In this document: positions 1 to 12,142 of the stretch, one piece after another
How positions within the stretch are numbered: the stretch's first letter is position 1
How the letters are laid out: the number at the start of each line of letters is the position of its first letter
NCBI RefSeq assembly: GCF_033568475.1
Contig: NC_133121.1
Coordinates: 74,668,589 to 74,732,588, forward strand
Direction of reading: 5' to 3'
Source of the DNA: Henckelia pumila
Taxonomy: Eukaryota > Streptophyta > Magnoliopsida > Lamiales > Gesneriaceae
Length of the DNA stretch: 64,000 nucleotides
The notes under the pieces: generated by a model
What the model was told of the DNA's origin: nothing
What the model saw: the letters and a program-made list of their open reading frames with translations, nothing else
Database searches by the model: none
Translations under genes and position numbers: made by a program

Positions 1-2124
1 AAACTGCCCTTCAATAGTTCATATATGGGGACGAATCCCCCTTAAATTGTCACACTACTTCAACTTCCAACATAAAATATTTTCTTTTGCTCAACCTTAA
101 ACATTAAATCATGCATAAAAATTATTTCATGAATGCATGTACTTAAATAAAATTTGTGTCCTTCATATATATTTAATTTAATTTCATACTATCATATAAA
201 TATAAAAATAACTTCCATGCATAAAAATAATTAAATATATATTCAGGACACATGCAATTTCTCATGGGTTGTACTGAACTGCTGGCCCTAAACTCTCATG
301 CCCATTTACTTAAATCTGGCCCATTAACACTGAGACTGGCCCATTAACATAGTTAAGCCCAACATTACATTTCTAAGCCCAATTAATTAATTAAAGCCGA
401 TTAGCACATATTTGGCCCAATAACAACTTAATCTGGCCCAATAAGCCTAAAAGCCCAAAGACTGGCCCAATAATTTCCGTGGGCTCCAAAGCCCATAAAA
501 ATTATTGAACTAACTTAAAATAATTATTCAAGCCCATTAAGAAACTTAAATGTAGCCCATTAATTTAATTAATCTAATTAGCCCATTTAAAACACTTTAA
601 CTTAATAATTAACTTAAAAATAAAATACCCGAGCCCGACTAACTTAACCCAGACCCGGACCCACTAGACTTGACCCATGACTTACTGAAACCGACCCGGA
701 CCCATGACCCGACCCGGAAAGCACCTAGAACCCTAAAACCCAAAACCCTATTTCCCCTTGTGCTGCGGCCGTGAGCAGCCCTGAGCGGCTTTAGAAAAAC
801 TAACCATGCTGCCTGCTCCGGCCACCTTTGGCCATGAAAATACCGCCCATACTTAGCCAACATCAAGACGGTTCTAACCCCAAAACTTTTACCTCAAAAG
901 GATCTCTGTAGAGGGAGAACGAACCAAAACAATCTACCCCTAGTTTCTGCTCACGCGCAGAACGCGACCAGAGGCTTCAGGCCGTTCGGCCGCTCATCTC
1001 CGGCAACCACCGGCCGGAAAAATTACCTGTAAAACCTTCCCCAAGGTCTGGGGGTTCTAACTCAATTGGAATCACCCTCAAACTCGTCTTCAATAGTGCA
1101 CAAGAACCATTCTCCTAAAACCGCTCAAACTGCAACCTGTTGCGCATCAGAAATAGATGGCTTCGGTTCCAGCCTGTTACACCCATAAAACCTGACCAAT
1201 CTCAACCCTAGGGACCCAAAACACCCACCTAGACATGCACCAGCAGTTGGTCGTACCATGTTGGAAGAAAACGTGAGTAATGATCAAACAAATGCATAAA
1301 CATGTCATGAACATCAAAACCGATCCTTAAATCTGAAAATTTGAAGAAAAATCGATGCTACACAATACACACTCTATAATATCTGATAGGTACGAAAATT
1401 TGGAAGAAAAACATGCCTTGCACCGTTGAATGGAAAGAAAAAGACGTATATGACGATTTCGGGACGACGAGACGATGATCAACCACCTTGGAAGCTTGAG
1501 AAATCAATCTCCTATGGAGTTTTCTTGCTAGAACGATGAAGAAGATGATGGAGAAGTGGGATGGCGGCTGGAAGCTTCAAACGTAGGGTTGGGGTTTGAT
1601 TTTTGGGTGTTTTTGATTAATTAGAATATAGGGTAATTAAAATATTATTAAGGGTTTTAAATATACAATATATATATAACTTAAAAACTCTAAATAACAA
1701 GTAAAATCTGATACCAAAATTAAAATCCGGAAATAAATATTTAAGGGAATTTTAAAGATAGTAAAAAGTCATTATTTTGGCTAAATTTGAATAAAAATTA
1801 ACCCTTAAAATTATATAAAATTAAATACTGATAATTTTGAGGAAATAAAACTCAAAATAATATTTTTGGGCTCTTAAAAGGCTCATGAAATAAATTGGAT
1901 AGAAAGTTGTCATCTCGTCCGTCCACGGTCCCGTCTACGCGATAAAATAATTTAAATACTAAAAATCATAAAAATCTCAAATTATGGGTTAAATGCTTGA
2001 AAATAAATCTTAAAACATGCACAAATAATTCACATAAATATTTAACCCATATTCTAATATTTTAAATAAATAAATTCCCTAATTATGCATGCGAATTTAC
2101 GTATTAAAAATACCGGGTGTTACA
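1..2124 (-). repeat. gypsy-1 3' LTR (partial, runs off the window)
   Basis: It matches the right LTR from 7018 onward and ends at TTACA just before the purine tract. By comparison with the other copy, about 710 bp of this LTR lie outside the window. Confidence 0.9.
318..586 (-). promoter_or_regulatory. Cluster of TGGGCY (site II) motifs in the gypsy-1 3' LTR
   Basis: About a dozen TGGGCC/TGGGCT hexamers, read on the minus strand, fall within 270 bp. A telo-box-like AACCCTAA at 729-736 lies upstream in element orientation, and an AT-rich TATATA stretch near 236-243 lies downstream. Site II plus telo-box is a known plant promoter combination for ribosomal-protein and growth genes. That it drives this LTR is my inference. 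Confidence 0.55.
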
Positions 2125-2150
2125 ATTCTCCCCCCCCCCCCCCCTCTTAA
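2125..2150 (-). other. gypsy-1 polypurine tract
   Basis: On the minus strand this is a purine tract next to the 3' LTR. It contains a run of 15 G, unusually long next to the 5 G of the matching tract in gypsy-3. Confidence 0.85.
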
Positions 2151-2179
2151 ATTGGATTTCGTCCTCAAAATTAAAGTAC

Positions 2180-2686
2180 TTAACTGAACAACTCCGGGTA
2201 GTGAGTCCTCATATCTGCCTCGGTCTCCCAAGTAGCTTCCTCCTCTGAGTGATTCAGCCACTGGACTCTGACCATCGGTATGACCCGCGTCCTCAATCTG
2301 CGCTCCTCCCTAGCCAAGATCCGTATAGGCCTCTCCTCAAATGCTAACTCCGGTGTCAACTGAAGAGGCTCAAAATCCAACACATGCGACGGGTTAGAAA
2401 CATATCTCCGAAGCATGGATACATGGAAAACGTTGTGCACTGCTGCAAGCCCTGGCGGTAGAGCTAAACGGTAGGCCAACGTGCCAACTCTCTCCAAGAT
2501 CTTGAATGGCCCTATATATCTCGGATTAAGCTTACCTCTCCGGCCAAATCGTACCACTCCCTTCATAGGTGACACTCTCAGAAACACGTGATCACCTACT
2601 GCGAACTCCAAATCTCGTCGTCGAGTATCTGCATAACTCTTCTGACGACTCTGAGCAGTCCTCATGCGATCCCGAATATGAGTCAC
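2180..2686 (-). pseudogene. gypsy-1 integrase C-terminus with chromodomain-like tail
   Basis: This open stretch of 168 codons starts with the end of integrase, where GPFKILERVG and AVHNVFHVSMLRRY are the typical GPY/F-type motifs of Ty3 integrases. It finishes with VQWLNHSEEEATWE, the signature of the chromodomain-like module (CHDII) used by plant chromoviruses to direct integration to heterochromatin. The stop at the end precedes the purine tract directly, as expected for the last part of pol. Confidence 0.85.
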
Positions 2687-2698
2687 AATGTCAGCTGT

Positions 2699-3454
2699 CT
2701 ACTCCACAATCTCAGGACCCAGTAAAATCCTCTCACCAACCTCATCCCAATTCATAGGAGATCTGCATCTCCTCCCATACAACGCTGCATAAGGAGCCAT
2801 ACCTATAGACGACTGAAAACTGTTGTTATAGGTAAATTCCACTAATGGAAGTCTAGTCTCCCACGAGCCCTGAAAATCGATGACACAGGCTCTCAGCAAG
2901 TACTCAAGAATCTGCATCACCCTCTCTGACTGACCATCTGTCTGGGGATGAAAAGCTGTGCTGAACAGTAGTCTAGTCCCCAATGCTATGTGCAAACTCT
3001 TCCAAAACGCGGATGTGAATCTCGGATCTCTATCGGATACAATGGACACAGGTATGCCATGCAATCTAACAATCTCCTTGATGTAAAGCTCTGCATACTG
3101 TGTCAAGGAGTAGGTAGTCCTCACGGGCAAGAAATGAGCTGACTTGGTGAGTCTATCCATGATCACCCAAATAGCTGTGCAACCTCTGTTACTCCTCGGA
3201 AGGCCAACTACAAAATCCATCGTAATGTTCTCCCATTTCCATTCCGAAATAGGAAGAGGTCTAAGAAGTCCTGCTGGACGCTGATGCTCTGCCTTGACTC
3301 GCTGACAAGTCAAACACTCTGACACCACTCTCCCGATGTCTCTCTTCATCCCGGGCCACCAATACAATAGCTGAAAATCTCTGTACATCTTCGTACTTCC
3401 GGGGTGAATGGAGTACGGAGATGTGTGAGCCTCTGCTAGAATCTCAGCTCTCAA
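2699..3454 (-). pseudogene. gypsy-1 integrase zinc and catalytic core part
   Basis: 251 codons. The N-terminal zinc-binding region (HPGSTKMYRDF followed by CLTCQRVKAEHQ) is followed by the catalytic core with ITMDFVVGLP and a later IVSDRDPRF block, and then HPQTDGQSERV, which carries the catalytic glutamate. This is the standard order for Ty3/gypsy integrase. It lies between the RNase H part and the chromodomain tail. Part of a broken fossil; not expected to be functional. Confidence 0.88.
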
Positions 3455-3472
3455 CTGATCGACGTTCGGTAC

Positions 3473-5374
3473 TCACATCCTACCACGGTACTGAACAATG
3501 CCATCTACAACTGTATAAAGTCGACCACCCTTGGCCTCATCTCTCTGCCTCCAACACTGTAACTCCTCATCAGTAGTCTGTCCAACTCTGATCCGATCTC
3601 GTAGAATCGGTTGCACCATCAACACTGACAAGCTCGGTGCATGACCACTCGAGTAAAACTCCAAATCAAACCTCTGAATCTCGCTCTGCAGTGGTAACTG
3701 CACTGTCAAACACGATACCACTGTCGACTTCTGACTCAAAGCATCGGCCACTACATTAGCCTTACCTGGATGGTAACTAATGTTGCAGTCGTAATCCTTC
3801 ACTAACTCCAACCATCTCTGTTGCCTCATGTTCAACTCCTTCTGAGTGAAGAAGTACTTGAGGCTCTTGTGATCCATGAAAATCTTGCACTTCTCGCCAT
3901 ACAAATAGTGCCTCCAGATTTTCAAAGCGAAGACCACTGCTGCTAACTCCAAATCATGTGTCGGGTAGTTCTGCTCGTGAATCTTCAGCTGCCTCGACGC
4001 ATAAGCAATAACCTTACCACACTGCATAAGTACTGCGCCTAAACCTAGCTTAGACGTGTCGGTGTACACCACTAACTCCTCGTGTGGTACTGTCATCGCT
4101 AAAACCGGTGCGGTAGTGAGTGTTTCCTTCAGCTGATCGAAGCTCCTCTGACAGTCTGGACTCCAAATAAACTTCGCATTCTTCTTGGTTAAGGAAGCCA
4201 AGGGTACTGCAATAGAGGAAAAACCCTTGATGAACTTCCTATAATATCCTGCCAAACCCAAGAAACTGCGAATCTCCGAAGCATTCTTTGGAATCCCCCA
4301 ATTCTGAACCGCCTCAACCTTCGACTAATCCACTGCAATCCCATCTCTCGAAATAATGTGGCCAAGAAATGCCACCTGATCAAGCCATAACTCGCACTTG
4401 CTGAACTTGGCATACAAACGATGCTCCCTCAAAGTCTGCTAGGCTGTCTGTAGATGCTGCCTATGCTCCTCAATGCTCCTAGAGTAGATCAAGATATCAT
4501 CAATGAATACTATGATGAACTGATCGAGATACGGCTGAAATACCCGGTTCATGAGATCCATGAAAACCGCTGGAGCATTGGTCATCCCAAATGGCATCAC
4601 TAAGAACTCGTAATGCCCATAACGTGTCCGAAAAGCAGTCTTGGACACATCTGCATCTCTAACTCGCAGCTGATGATAACCAGATCGCAGATCGATCTTG
4701 GAGAACACTGAAGCTCCCTGCAACTGGTCAAATAAGTCCTCTATCCTCGGCGGTGGGTACTTATTCTTCACCGTGACTCTGTTGAGCTCTCGATAATCGA
4801 TGCACAGTCTCACACTGCCATCCTTCTTCTTCACAAATAACACTGGAGCTCCCCATGGAGAAAAGCTAGGACGAACAAAGCCTTTCTCTAATAACTCCTG
4901 AATCTGCTCCTTCAACTCTTTCATCTCGGTAGGAGCAAGTCTGTACGGTGCCTTAGAGATAGGCACGGTGTCTGGAAATAAGTCTATACTGAACTCCACC
5001 TCTCTCACTGGTGGAAGTCCTGCAACATCCTCCGAAAAGATGTCCGAAAAGTCACGAACCACCTCTATCTCTGATAATGATCTGCTAGATGGTTTTGAGG
5101 CCGTGACAATACTCGCTAGAAAACCTCGGCAACCCCGTCTCAACAACTTTCTCGCCTGAATAAGAGATATCACCTGAGGAGTACTACTGCTCTGAGATGC
5201 ATGGAAGGTAAACGGGTCGCCTTCTGATGGTTTCACTGACACTGATCTCCGACGAAATTCAATCGAAGCTCCATTGACTGTCAACCAGTCCATACCCAAT
5301 ATTAAATCAAAGCCGCTCAACGGCAAAACCACTACATCTGCGCGGATGGAGTGTCCCTGTAGCTCTAACTCCAT
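3473..5374 (-). pseudogene. gypsy-1 protease end, reverse transcriptase and RNase H part
   Basis: In element order the region holds the end of the aspartic protease domain ([10 protein letters not shown]), a linker, reverse transcriptase with the substrate block [16 protein letters not shown] and the catalytic FIDDIL motif, then the RNase H part with [24 protein letters not shown] and ALSQK. These motifs identify a Ty3/gypsy polymerase. The open stretches are interrupted, so this is fossil sequence. Confidence 0.88.
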
Positions 5375-5377
5375 CTC

Positions 5378-6118
5378 TCAGATGACACTGGAGGTAGTAA
5401 TAATCTGTCCTGACGGCATAGTGGCATCATAACCACTGTTGGCAATCTCCGGTGTGATGCCTATCCGTCGGATAAACTCTAGGGAGATAAACGAATGCGT
5501 AGCCCCTGAATCTAGCAACGCAAACGTGGAGTTTCTTTCTACTAGAATTCTCCCGATGGTTAAGGAGGTATCTGGGTCTGTCTCCTCAACCTGCATGACA
5601 AACACCCGTCCAGTGGTGTTCTTCTTCCTTGGGCAGTTGTATGCCCCATTCCCTAGTTCCTTGCAGTAGTAGCAAACGTTGGAACTGATCAAACACTGAT
5701 CTGAGTAAGCCCTCTAACACTATGGGCACAAGGGAACTACTCCTGTCTTAGGGGCCCCGCCCCTCTGCTGCTGCTGCGGCTGGCGCCCCTGATGCCTCTG
5801 CTGTTGTCCCTGCTGATTCGGGCCCTTAGACGGCCCAGTAAACTGCTTCTTCACATAAGGCTGCGAAGATGGTCGATAAGCTCCTGGCTGGAACTGCCTC
5901 TTGCCTTGCTGTTACCGCTGCATCTCTCGTCTCCCTTCCTCAGAACGCAATGCTCTGCTAACTGCCGCCTCGTAAGTAGTGACATCCAACATGCGAACGT
6001 CATGCTTGATGTCAGCCCGCAATCCATCCACAAACTGTCTCAACTTGTCTGGTGCACTCAGCAAAAAGAGGCACGAAGCGGCACCCTCTCTCGAACTGGG
6101 TAATGTAATCCACCACAT
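5378..6118 (-). pseudogene. gypsy-1 gag and protease remnant
   Basis: Minus-strand fragments include a zinc-knuckle remnant (CYYCKELGNGAYNCP) and the protease active-site block LLDSGATHSFIS. Upstream are glutamine-rich stretches and the gag end. The gag part is shorter than in a complete Tekay element. It sits between the reverse transcriptase part and the leader with the primer site. Confidence 0.75.
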
Positions 6119-6291
6119 GTTTCTTTACGTAAATCGACATGCATAACTAAGTACTTAAAAATTTTCTGCTAACAAAAATGCTCTAGTCTTAAACATGATA
6201 CGACTAAATCAGACTAAAAGCAATTAAAACTTACAGACTGGTAGCGTGGATTTCTGAGCTCGCATAGCAGTGATGACCCCACCAAGAACGC

Positions 6292-6304
6292 GGCTCTGAT
6301 ACCA
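6292..6304 (-). other. gypsy-1 primer binding site (initiator tRNA-Met)
   Basis: On the minus strand it reads TGGTATCAGAGCC, complementary to the 3' end of plant initiator tRNA-Met. It lies two bases from the LTR edge at 6307. The leader between here and gag (6119-6291) holds nothing else recognisable. Confidence 0.9.
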
Positions 6305-6306
6305 AT

Positions 6307-8920
6307 TGAAACGACCGGACATTCTAAAATAATATATATGCGGAAATTTTTTTTTTTTTTAAATAATACTAAGTAAAATAGATGTACATACATGCCCATA
6401 CATATATGCACAAAATAAACAGATTTAAAATAACTCAAATAAAATGCAACAATTAAAAAATTAAATGTCTGAGTCATGCATTAAATAAAAATGTTGTCCG
6501 AAACAATTAAATAAAAGTTTGCATGCACTGAAAATATTTAAATAAAAATAAGTACTAGTACCAACCACTGAAAATGAATAAAAAGAACGACATGTTTAAT
6601 TATTTCATAAAACATAATCATAAAGACTCAGACGACGGCCGCGGGGGATCACTGTATATCCACTCATAGGTCCTCGCCTCCGGTGGGTACTACATCCTCT
6701 ACGTACTCACCTGCACCATACCAGTGTAGTGAGCCTAGAGGCCCAACATGCTAACATAACAAGGGTTTAAAATAATTTAAATCACTTTAATACTAATACA
6801 TAACATATACATGAATGAGCATGCTTAAAATATCATGAACATAACATAACTTAAATTAAACTTGAATATCATAATAATACATAAACATTGTTGAGCAAAG
6901 TATTTTCTAACATCGCATGGTTGTATCCATAGTGTAACCTTAAATCATACATTAAATACTGATCAGCGTGGAAACCAACGTACGTGGCGGTGACGAATCA
7001 CCTCTTAAATAGGCAGTAAACTGCCCTTCAATAGTTCACATATGGGGACGAATCCCCCTTAAATTGTCACACTACTTCAACTTCCAACATAAAATATTTT
7101 CTTTTGCTCAACCTTAAACATTAAATCATGCATAAAAATTATTTCATGAATGCATGTACTTAAATAAAATGTGTGTCCTTCATATATATTTAATTTAATT
7201 TCATACTATCATATAAATATAAAAATAACTTCCATGCATAAAAATAATTAATTATATATTCAGGACACATGCAATTTCTCATGGGTTGTACTGAACTGCT
7301 GGCCCTAAACTCTCAAGCCCATTTACTTAAATCTGGCCCATTAACACTGAGACTGGCCCATTAACATACTTAAGCCTAACATTACATTTCTAAGCCCAAT
7401 TAATTAATTAAAGCCCATTAGCACATACTTGGCCCAATAACAACTTAATCTGGCCCAATGGGCCTAAAAGCCCAAAGACTGGCCCAATAATTTCTGTGGG
7501 CTCCAAAGCCCATAAAAATTATTGAACTAACTTAAAATAATTATTCAAGCCCATTAAGAAACTTAAATGTAGCCCATTAATTTAATTAATCTAATTAGCC
7601 CATTTAAAACACTTTAACTTAAAAATTAACTTAAAAATAAAATACCTGAGCCCGACTAACTTAACCCGGACCCGGACCCACTAGAATTGACCCATGACTT
7701 ATTGAAACCAACCCGGACCAATGACCCGACCCGGAAAGCACCTAGAACCCTAAAACCCGAAACCCTATTTCCCCTTGTGCTGCGGCCGTGAGCAGCCCTG
7801 AGCGGATTTAGAAAAACTAATCGTGCCGCCTGCTCCGGCCACCTTTGGCCGTGAAACTACCCCCCATACTTATCCAACATCAAGACGGTTCTAACCCCAC
7901 AAATTTTACCTCAAACGGATCTCTGTAGAGGGAGAACGAACCAAAACAATCTACCCCTAGTTTCTGCTCATGCACAGAACGCGACCAGAGGCTTCAAGCC
8001 ATTCGGCCGCTCATCTCCGTCAACCACCGGCCGGAAAAATTACCTGTAAAACCTTCCCAAAGGTCTTGGGGTTCTAACCCAATTGGAATCACCCTCAAAC
8101 TCGTCTTCAACAGTGCACACGAACCATTCTCCTAAAACCGCTCAAACTGCAACCTGTTGCGCATCAGAAATAGATGGCTTCGGTTCCAGCCTGTTACACC
8201 CATAAAACCTGACCAATCTCGACCCTAGGGACCCAAACACACCCACCTAGACATGCACCAGCAGTTGGTCGTACCATGTTGGAAGAAAACGTGAGTCATG
8301 ATCAAACAAATGCATAAACATGTCGTGAACATCAAAACCGATCCTTAAATCTGAAAATTTGAAGAAAAATCGATGCTACACAATACACACTCTATAATAT
8401 CTGATAGGTACGAAAATTTGGAAGAAAAACATGCCTTGCACCGTTGAATGGAAAGAAAAAGACGTATATGACGATTTCGGGACGACGGGACGATGATCAA
8501 CCACCTTGGAAGCTTGAAAAATCAATCTCCTATGGAGTTTTCTTGCTAGAACGATGAAGAAGATGATGGAGAAGTGGGATGGCGGCTAGAAGCTTCAAAC
8601 GTAGGGTTGGGGTTTGATTTTTGGGTGTTTTTGATTAATTAGAATATAGGGTAATTAAAATATTAATAAGGGTTTTAAATATACAATATATATAACTTAA
8701 AAACTCTAAATAACAAGTAAAATCTGATACCAAAATTAAAATCCCGAAATAAATATTTAAGGGAATTTTAAAGATAGTAAAATGTCATTATTTTGGCTAA
8801 ATTTGAATAAAAATTGACCCTTAAAATTATATAAAATTAAATACTGATAATTTTGAGGAAATAAAACTCAAAATAATATTTTTGGGCTCTTAAAAGGCTC
8901 ATGAAATAAATTGGATAGAA
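6307..8920 (-). repeat. gypsy-1 5' LTR (partial)
   Basis: It starts TGAAACG next to the primer site and aligns with the left LTR. Compared with the left copy, about 220 bp of its outer end are missing, because copia-C sequence begins at 8921. Confidence 0.9.
7316..7602 (-). promoter_or_regulatory. TGGGCY (site II) cluster in the gypsy-1 5' LTR
   Basis: This is the same dozen or so motifs as in the left LTR. Individual motifs are gained and lost between the two copies, but the cluster is kept. A telo-box-like AACCCTAA lies at 7746-7753. Confidence 0.55.
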
Positions 8921-9166
8921 TATACAGTGACTATAAGATGTGTTTCATGATAGCCATCCCCATGTGCTACCACATCTCACATACACTATAGTATATTCAA
9001 GGTCTTCATCTAAACATCTTATAGTATGTCACAACATAATAATATGATAAAAGATAAAGTAAATGCCATTATAAAAGTGTAAATTATATTAAACAAAAGA
9101 TTGTTTATACATAGAGTCATAAAAGCCCTTAGCCACAAGTTGGCTCACTGGGCACCTACTCTTTCA
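8921..9166 (-). repeat. copia-C 3' LTR start
   Basis: Read on the minus strand it begins TGAAAGAGTAGGTGCCCAG, as in the copia-A LTR, and stops after 246 bp at the junction with gypsy-1. The purine tract lies at 9167-9180. Confidence 0.88.
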
Positions 9167-9180
9167 ATCTCCCACTTACC

Positions 9181-10812
9181 CTAAAGCCAACTAGTCATAC
9201 TACGTAGTCCCATTGCTTCGCGATGTTTGTCAAATAATGGTCCTGGCAAGGGCTTAGAAAGTGGATCAGCGATATTGTCTGCAGAGGCCACTCTCTCGAC
9301 AGTGATGTCTCCTCTTTCCACGATATTCCGGATGATGTGGTATTTTCTCAGTACGTGTTTGGATCTTTGATGAGACCTTGGTTCCTTTGCCTGAGCAACG
9401 GCACTCGTGTTGTCACAGTACACCAGGACTGGACCAATAGCTTCAGGAATAACGCCCAACTCTTGGACGAAATTCCTCATCCAAACGGCCTCTTTAGTAG
9501 CAGCTGATGCCACAATGTATTCTGCCTCAGTGGTGGAATCCGCTGTGGTGTCCTGCTTGGAACTCTTCTAAGAGACAGCACCGCCATTGAGCATGAACAC
9601 AAATCCAGAGGTTGACTTCGAGTCATCCACATCACTTTGGAAGCTAGAGTCGGTATAGCCTTCCAATTTCAGTTCTCTTCCTCCATAAACCATGAATACA
9701 TTCTTAGTTCTTCTCAAGTACTTAAGAATATCCTTCATGGCTTTCCAATGCATTTGACCGGGATTGGCTTGATATCTGCTCGTGACACTCAGAGCAAATG
9801 CCACATCTGGTCTGGTAGATATCATCCCATATATGATACTCCCTATGGCTGACGCATATGGTATGTGTGTCATTTTCTCTATCTCTTCGTCAGTCTTGGG
9901 ACACATAGACTTGGATAGAGAGACTCCATGACACATAGGTAGATGTCCTCTCTTGGACTCATCCATTGAAAACCTTTTCAATATGGTGTCGATGTAGGTT
10001 GCTTGAGTTAGTCTTATCATTCTCTTAGATCTATCTCTATAGATCTGTATCCCTAGAATATAGGATGCCTCACCCAAATCTTTCATCGAGAATCTACCTG
10101 ATAACCATATCTTTGTTGATTGCAGCATCCCTACATCATTCCCAATGAGTAAGATTTCATCAACATAAAGTACTAAGAATGTCACAGCATCCTTAACTAC
10201 TTTCTTATATACGCACGGTTCCTCCGGGTTCTTGATGAAACCAAAATCCTTTATAGTTTCATCAAATTTCTGGTTCCAACTTCTTGTTGCTTGTTTGAGA
10301 CCATAGATCGATCTCTGAAGCTTGCATACCTTATGCTCGCTTCCCATGGATGTGAATCCCTCGGGCTACATCATATAGATTTCTTCCTTAATGTTTCCAT
10401 TAAGAAATGCAGTCTTCACATCCATTTGTCATATCTCATAGTCATACCATGCTGCTATGGCAATAAGGATTCTTATGGACTTGAACATTGCGACTGGTGA
10501 AAAAGTTTCATCATAGTCAACTCCTTGTCTTTGAGTATAACCTTTTGCCACCAATCGTGCCTTGTAGGTCAGTACCTTTCCATCAGGCCCAAGTTTTCTC
10601 TTATAGATCCATTTACACCTTATTGGAACAATTCCATCGGGAGGATCTACTAAATTCCAAACTTGGTTTGTATGCATCGAATCTATTTCCTACTGCATAG
10701 CTTCAAGCCATAAATTCGAATTCGCATCAGAAATTGCTTCCTTGAAGTTTCTTGGATCACATCCAATGTCGGGTTCACTTTGATCCCCTTCAAGAAGAAA
10801 ACCATATCTAAT
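9181..10812 (-). pseudogene. copia-C reverse transcriptase and RNase H part
   Basis: The protein is nearly the same as the polymerase end of copia-A and copia-B. It has the template block YKARLVAKGYTQRQGVDYDE, a YVDE variant of the usual YVDD box, TRPDVAFALSV, and an RNase H end with VYCDNTSAVAQAKEPRS and ADPLSKPLPGPLFDKHREAM. These motifs and the order RT then RNase H at the 3' end fit Ty1/copia. Broken in a few places. Confidence 0.85.
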
Positions 10813-10988
10813 AGGGTTCACATCCAAAGCGGCCCACGTCAACCAGATCGCACGTTCACATCATGTCATTCAGTCTATTTCATCTTTTCTATCCGCGGAT
10901 TGGACTGAAAGAGTCGGGAATAGGACAGCGAGGAATCGGAATAACAAGAAGTACGAGTAAGAAAATAAAATAAAAATTAATGAAAAAT

Positions 10989-11106
10989 GGGTGCAACACG
11001 AGGACTTCCAAGGGGGTCACGCATCCTAGTACTGCTCTTGCCCAAGCACGCTTAACATCGGAGTTCTAATGGAATCCGATGAATTAGTGCTTGTTTGATC
11101 GCACCC
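10989..11106 (-). rRNA. 5S rRNA: 5S rRNA copy 1 (diverged)
   Basis: Full-length, about ten changes from the array consensus, spread over the internal promoter region and the 5' third. Probably a pseudogene. First copy at the left edge; the unit's spacer is cut by copia-C. Confidence 0.85.
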
Positions 11107-11507
11107 AAAAGTGAATGAATTCTTTATTGTTTTTTCTTTCGAATTGCGGATCGGAGAAATAGGCGCTGCACTTTCAAACAGACGTAAATTTCGGTCGGCT
11201 GAGAGTTACGGAAGCTTTAGCCTGCTCACAGAAAACTCGTCTCGATACCTACAGCTCGCATCTCGGTCAAAGAGACAGAGACGCTCAAATTCCAACCCGA
11301 AAATGGGCTTTTGAGGCGTTTTTCCTGTAGGGCACGTTGGGACCCACCAAAGAGGCCCGCGTCATCCAGATCGCACGTTCACGTCGTGTCATTCAGTCTA
11401 TTGCATCTTTTCTATCTGCGGATTGGACTGAAAGAGTCTGGAATAAGACAGCGAGGAATCGAAAGAACAAGAAGTACGAGCTAAAAAAAATGAAATTAAT
11501 GAAAAAG

Positions 11508-11625
11508 GAGTGCTACACGAGGACTTCCAAGGGGATCACCCATCCTAGTACTGCTCTCACACAAGCACGCTTAACTTCGGAGTTCTGATGGGTTCCGGTG
11601 CATTAGTGCTGGTATGATCGCACCC
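11508..11625 (-). rRNA. 5S rRNA: 5S rRNA copy 2
   Basis: Full-length with about seven changes. Its upstream flank has the CTTGATTG type instead of CTTTATTG (plus strand), shared with copies 14, 17 and 24. Confidence 0.88.
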
Positions 11626-12024
11626 AACAGTGAATGGATTCTTGATTGTTTTGTCTCTCGAATTGCGGATCGGAGGAACAAGCTCTGCACTTTCAAACGG
11701 ACATAACTTTCAGCCGGCTGAGAGTTACAGGAGCTTCAGCTTGCTCACGCGAAGCTCGTCTCGATACCTACAGAGTGTATCTCGGTCAACGAGACGGAGA
11801 CTCTAAAATTCCAACCTAGAGATGAAATTTTGGGGCGTTTTTCTCGTAGGGCACGTTGGGTCCCACCAAAGCGGCTCGCATCACCCAGATCGCATGGTCA
11901 CGTCGTGTCATTTAGTCTATTTAATATTTTCTATCCGCAGATTTGATTGAAATAGTCGGAAATAGGACAGGGAGGAATCGAAAGAACAATAAGTAAGAGT
12001 AAAAAAAAGAAATTAATGAAAAAG

Positions 12025-12142
12025 AGGTTCCACAAAAGGACTTCCCAGTGGGTCACCCATCCTAGTACTACTCTCGCCCAAGCACGCTAAACTTCGGAGT
12101 TCTGATGAGATTCGGTGCATTAGTGCTGGTATGATAGCACCC
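12025..12142 (-). rRNA. 5S rRNA: 5S rRNA copy 3 (diverged)
   Basis: Full-length, about thirteen changes, clustered at the 3' end of the RNA where the terminal helix strand is altered. Likely pseudogene. Confidence 0.85.

Larger units (their letters stand above)
1..8920 (-). mobile_element. gypsy-1: Ty3/gypsy LTR retrotransposon, Tekay/Del-like chromovirus (broken fossil)
   Basis: Read on the minus strand, the order is 5' LTR (6307-8920), tRNA-Met primer site, gag and protease remnant, reverse transcriptase/RNase H, integrase, a C-terminal chromodomain-like tail, purine tract, and 3' LTR (1-2124, continuing left of the window). Positions 1-1904 align with 7018-8920 at roughly 97 percent by eye, which makes it a moderately old insertion. 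The chromodomain-like end after integrase and LTRs of about 2.8 kb are typical of the Tekay/Del lineage. The coding region is broken in several places. The outer end of the 5' LTR is lost where copia-C sequence begins, so no target duplication can be tested. Confidence 0.9.
8921..10812 (-). mobile_element. copia-C: 3' part of a Ty1/copia element (broken fossil)
   Basis: Minus-strand sequence, closely related to copia-A and copia-B further right. It comprises the last third of pol plus the first 246 bp of the 3' LTR. It begins inside the LTR against gypsy-1 and ends inside pol against 5S spacer, so both edges are secondary breaks rather than element ends. The right junction is only located to within about 15 bp. 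Confidence 0.85.

Noticed and set aside
639-866. 75-codon minus-strand frame in the gypsy-1 LTR
   Set aside because: Low-complexity Gly/Ser/Val repeats, inside an LTR, not kept in the second LTR copy.
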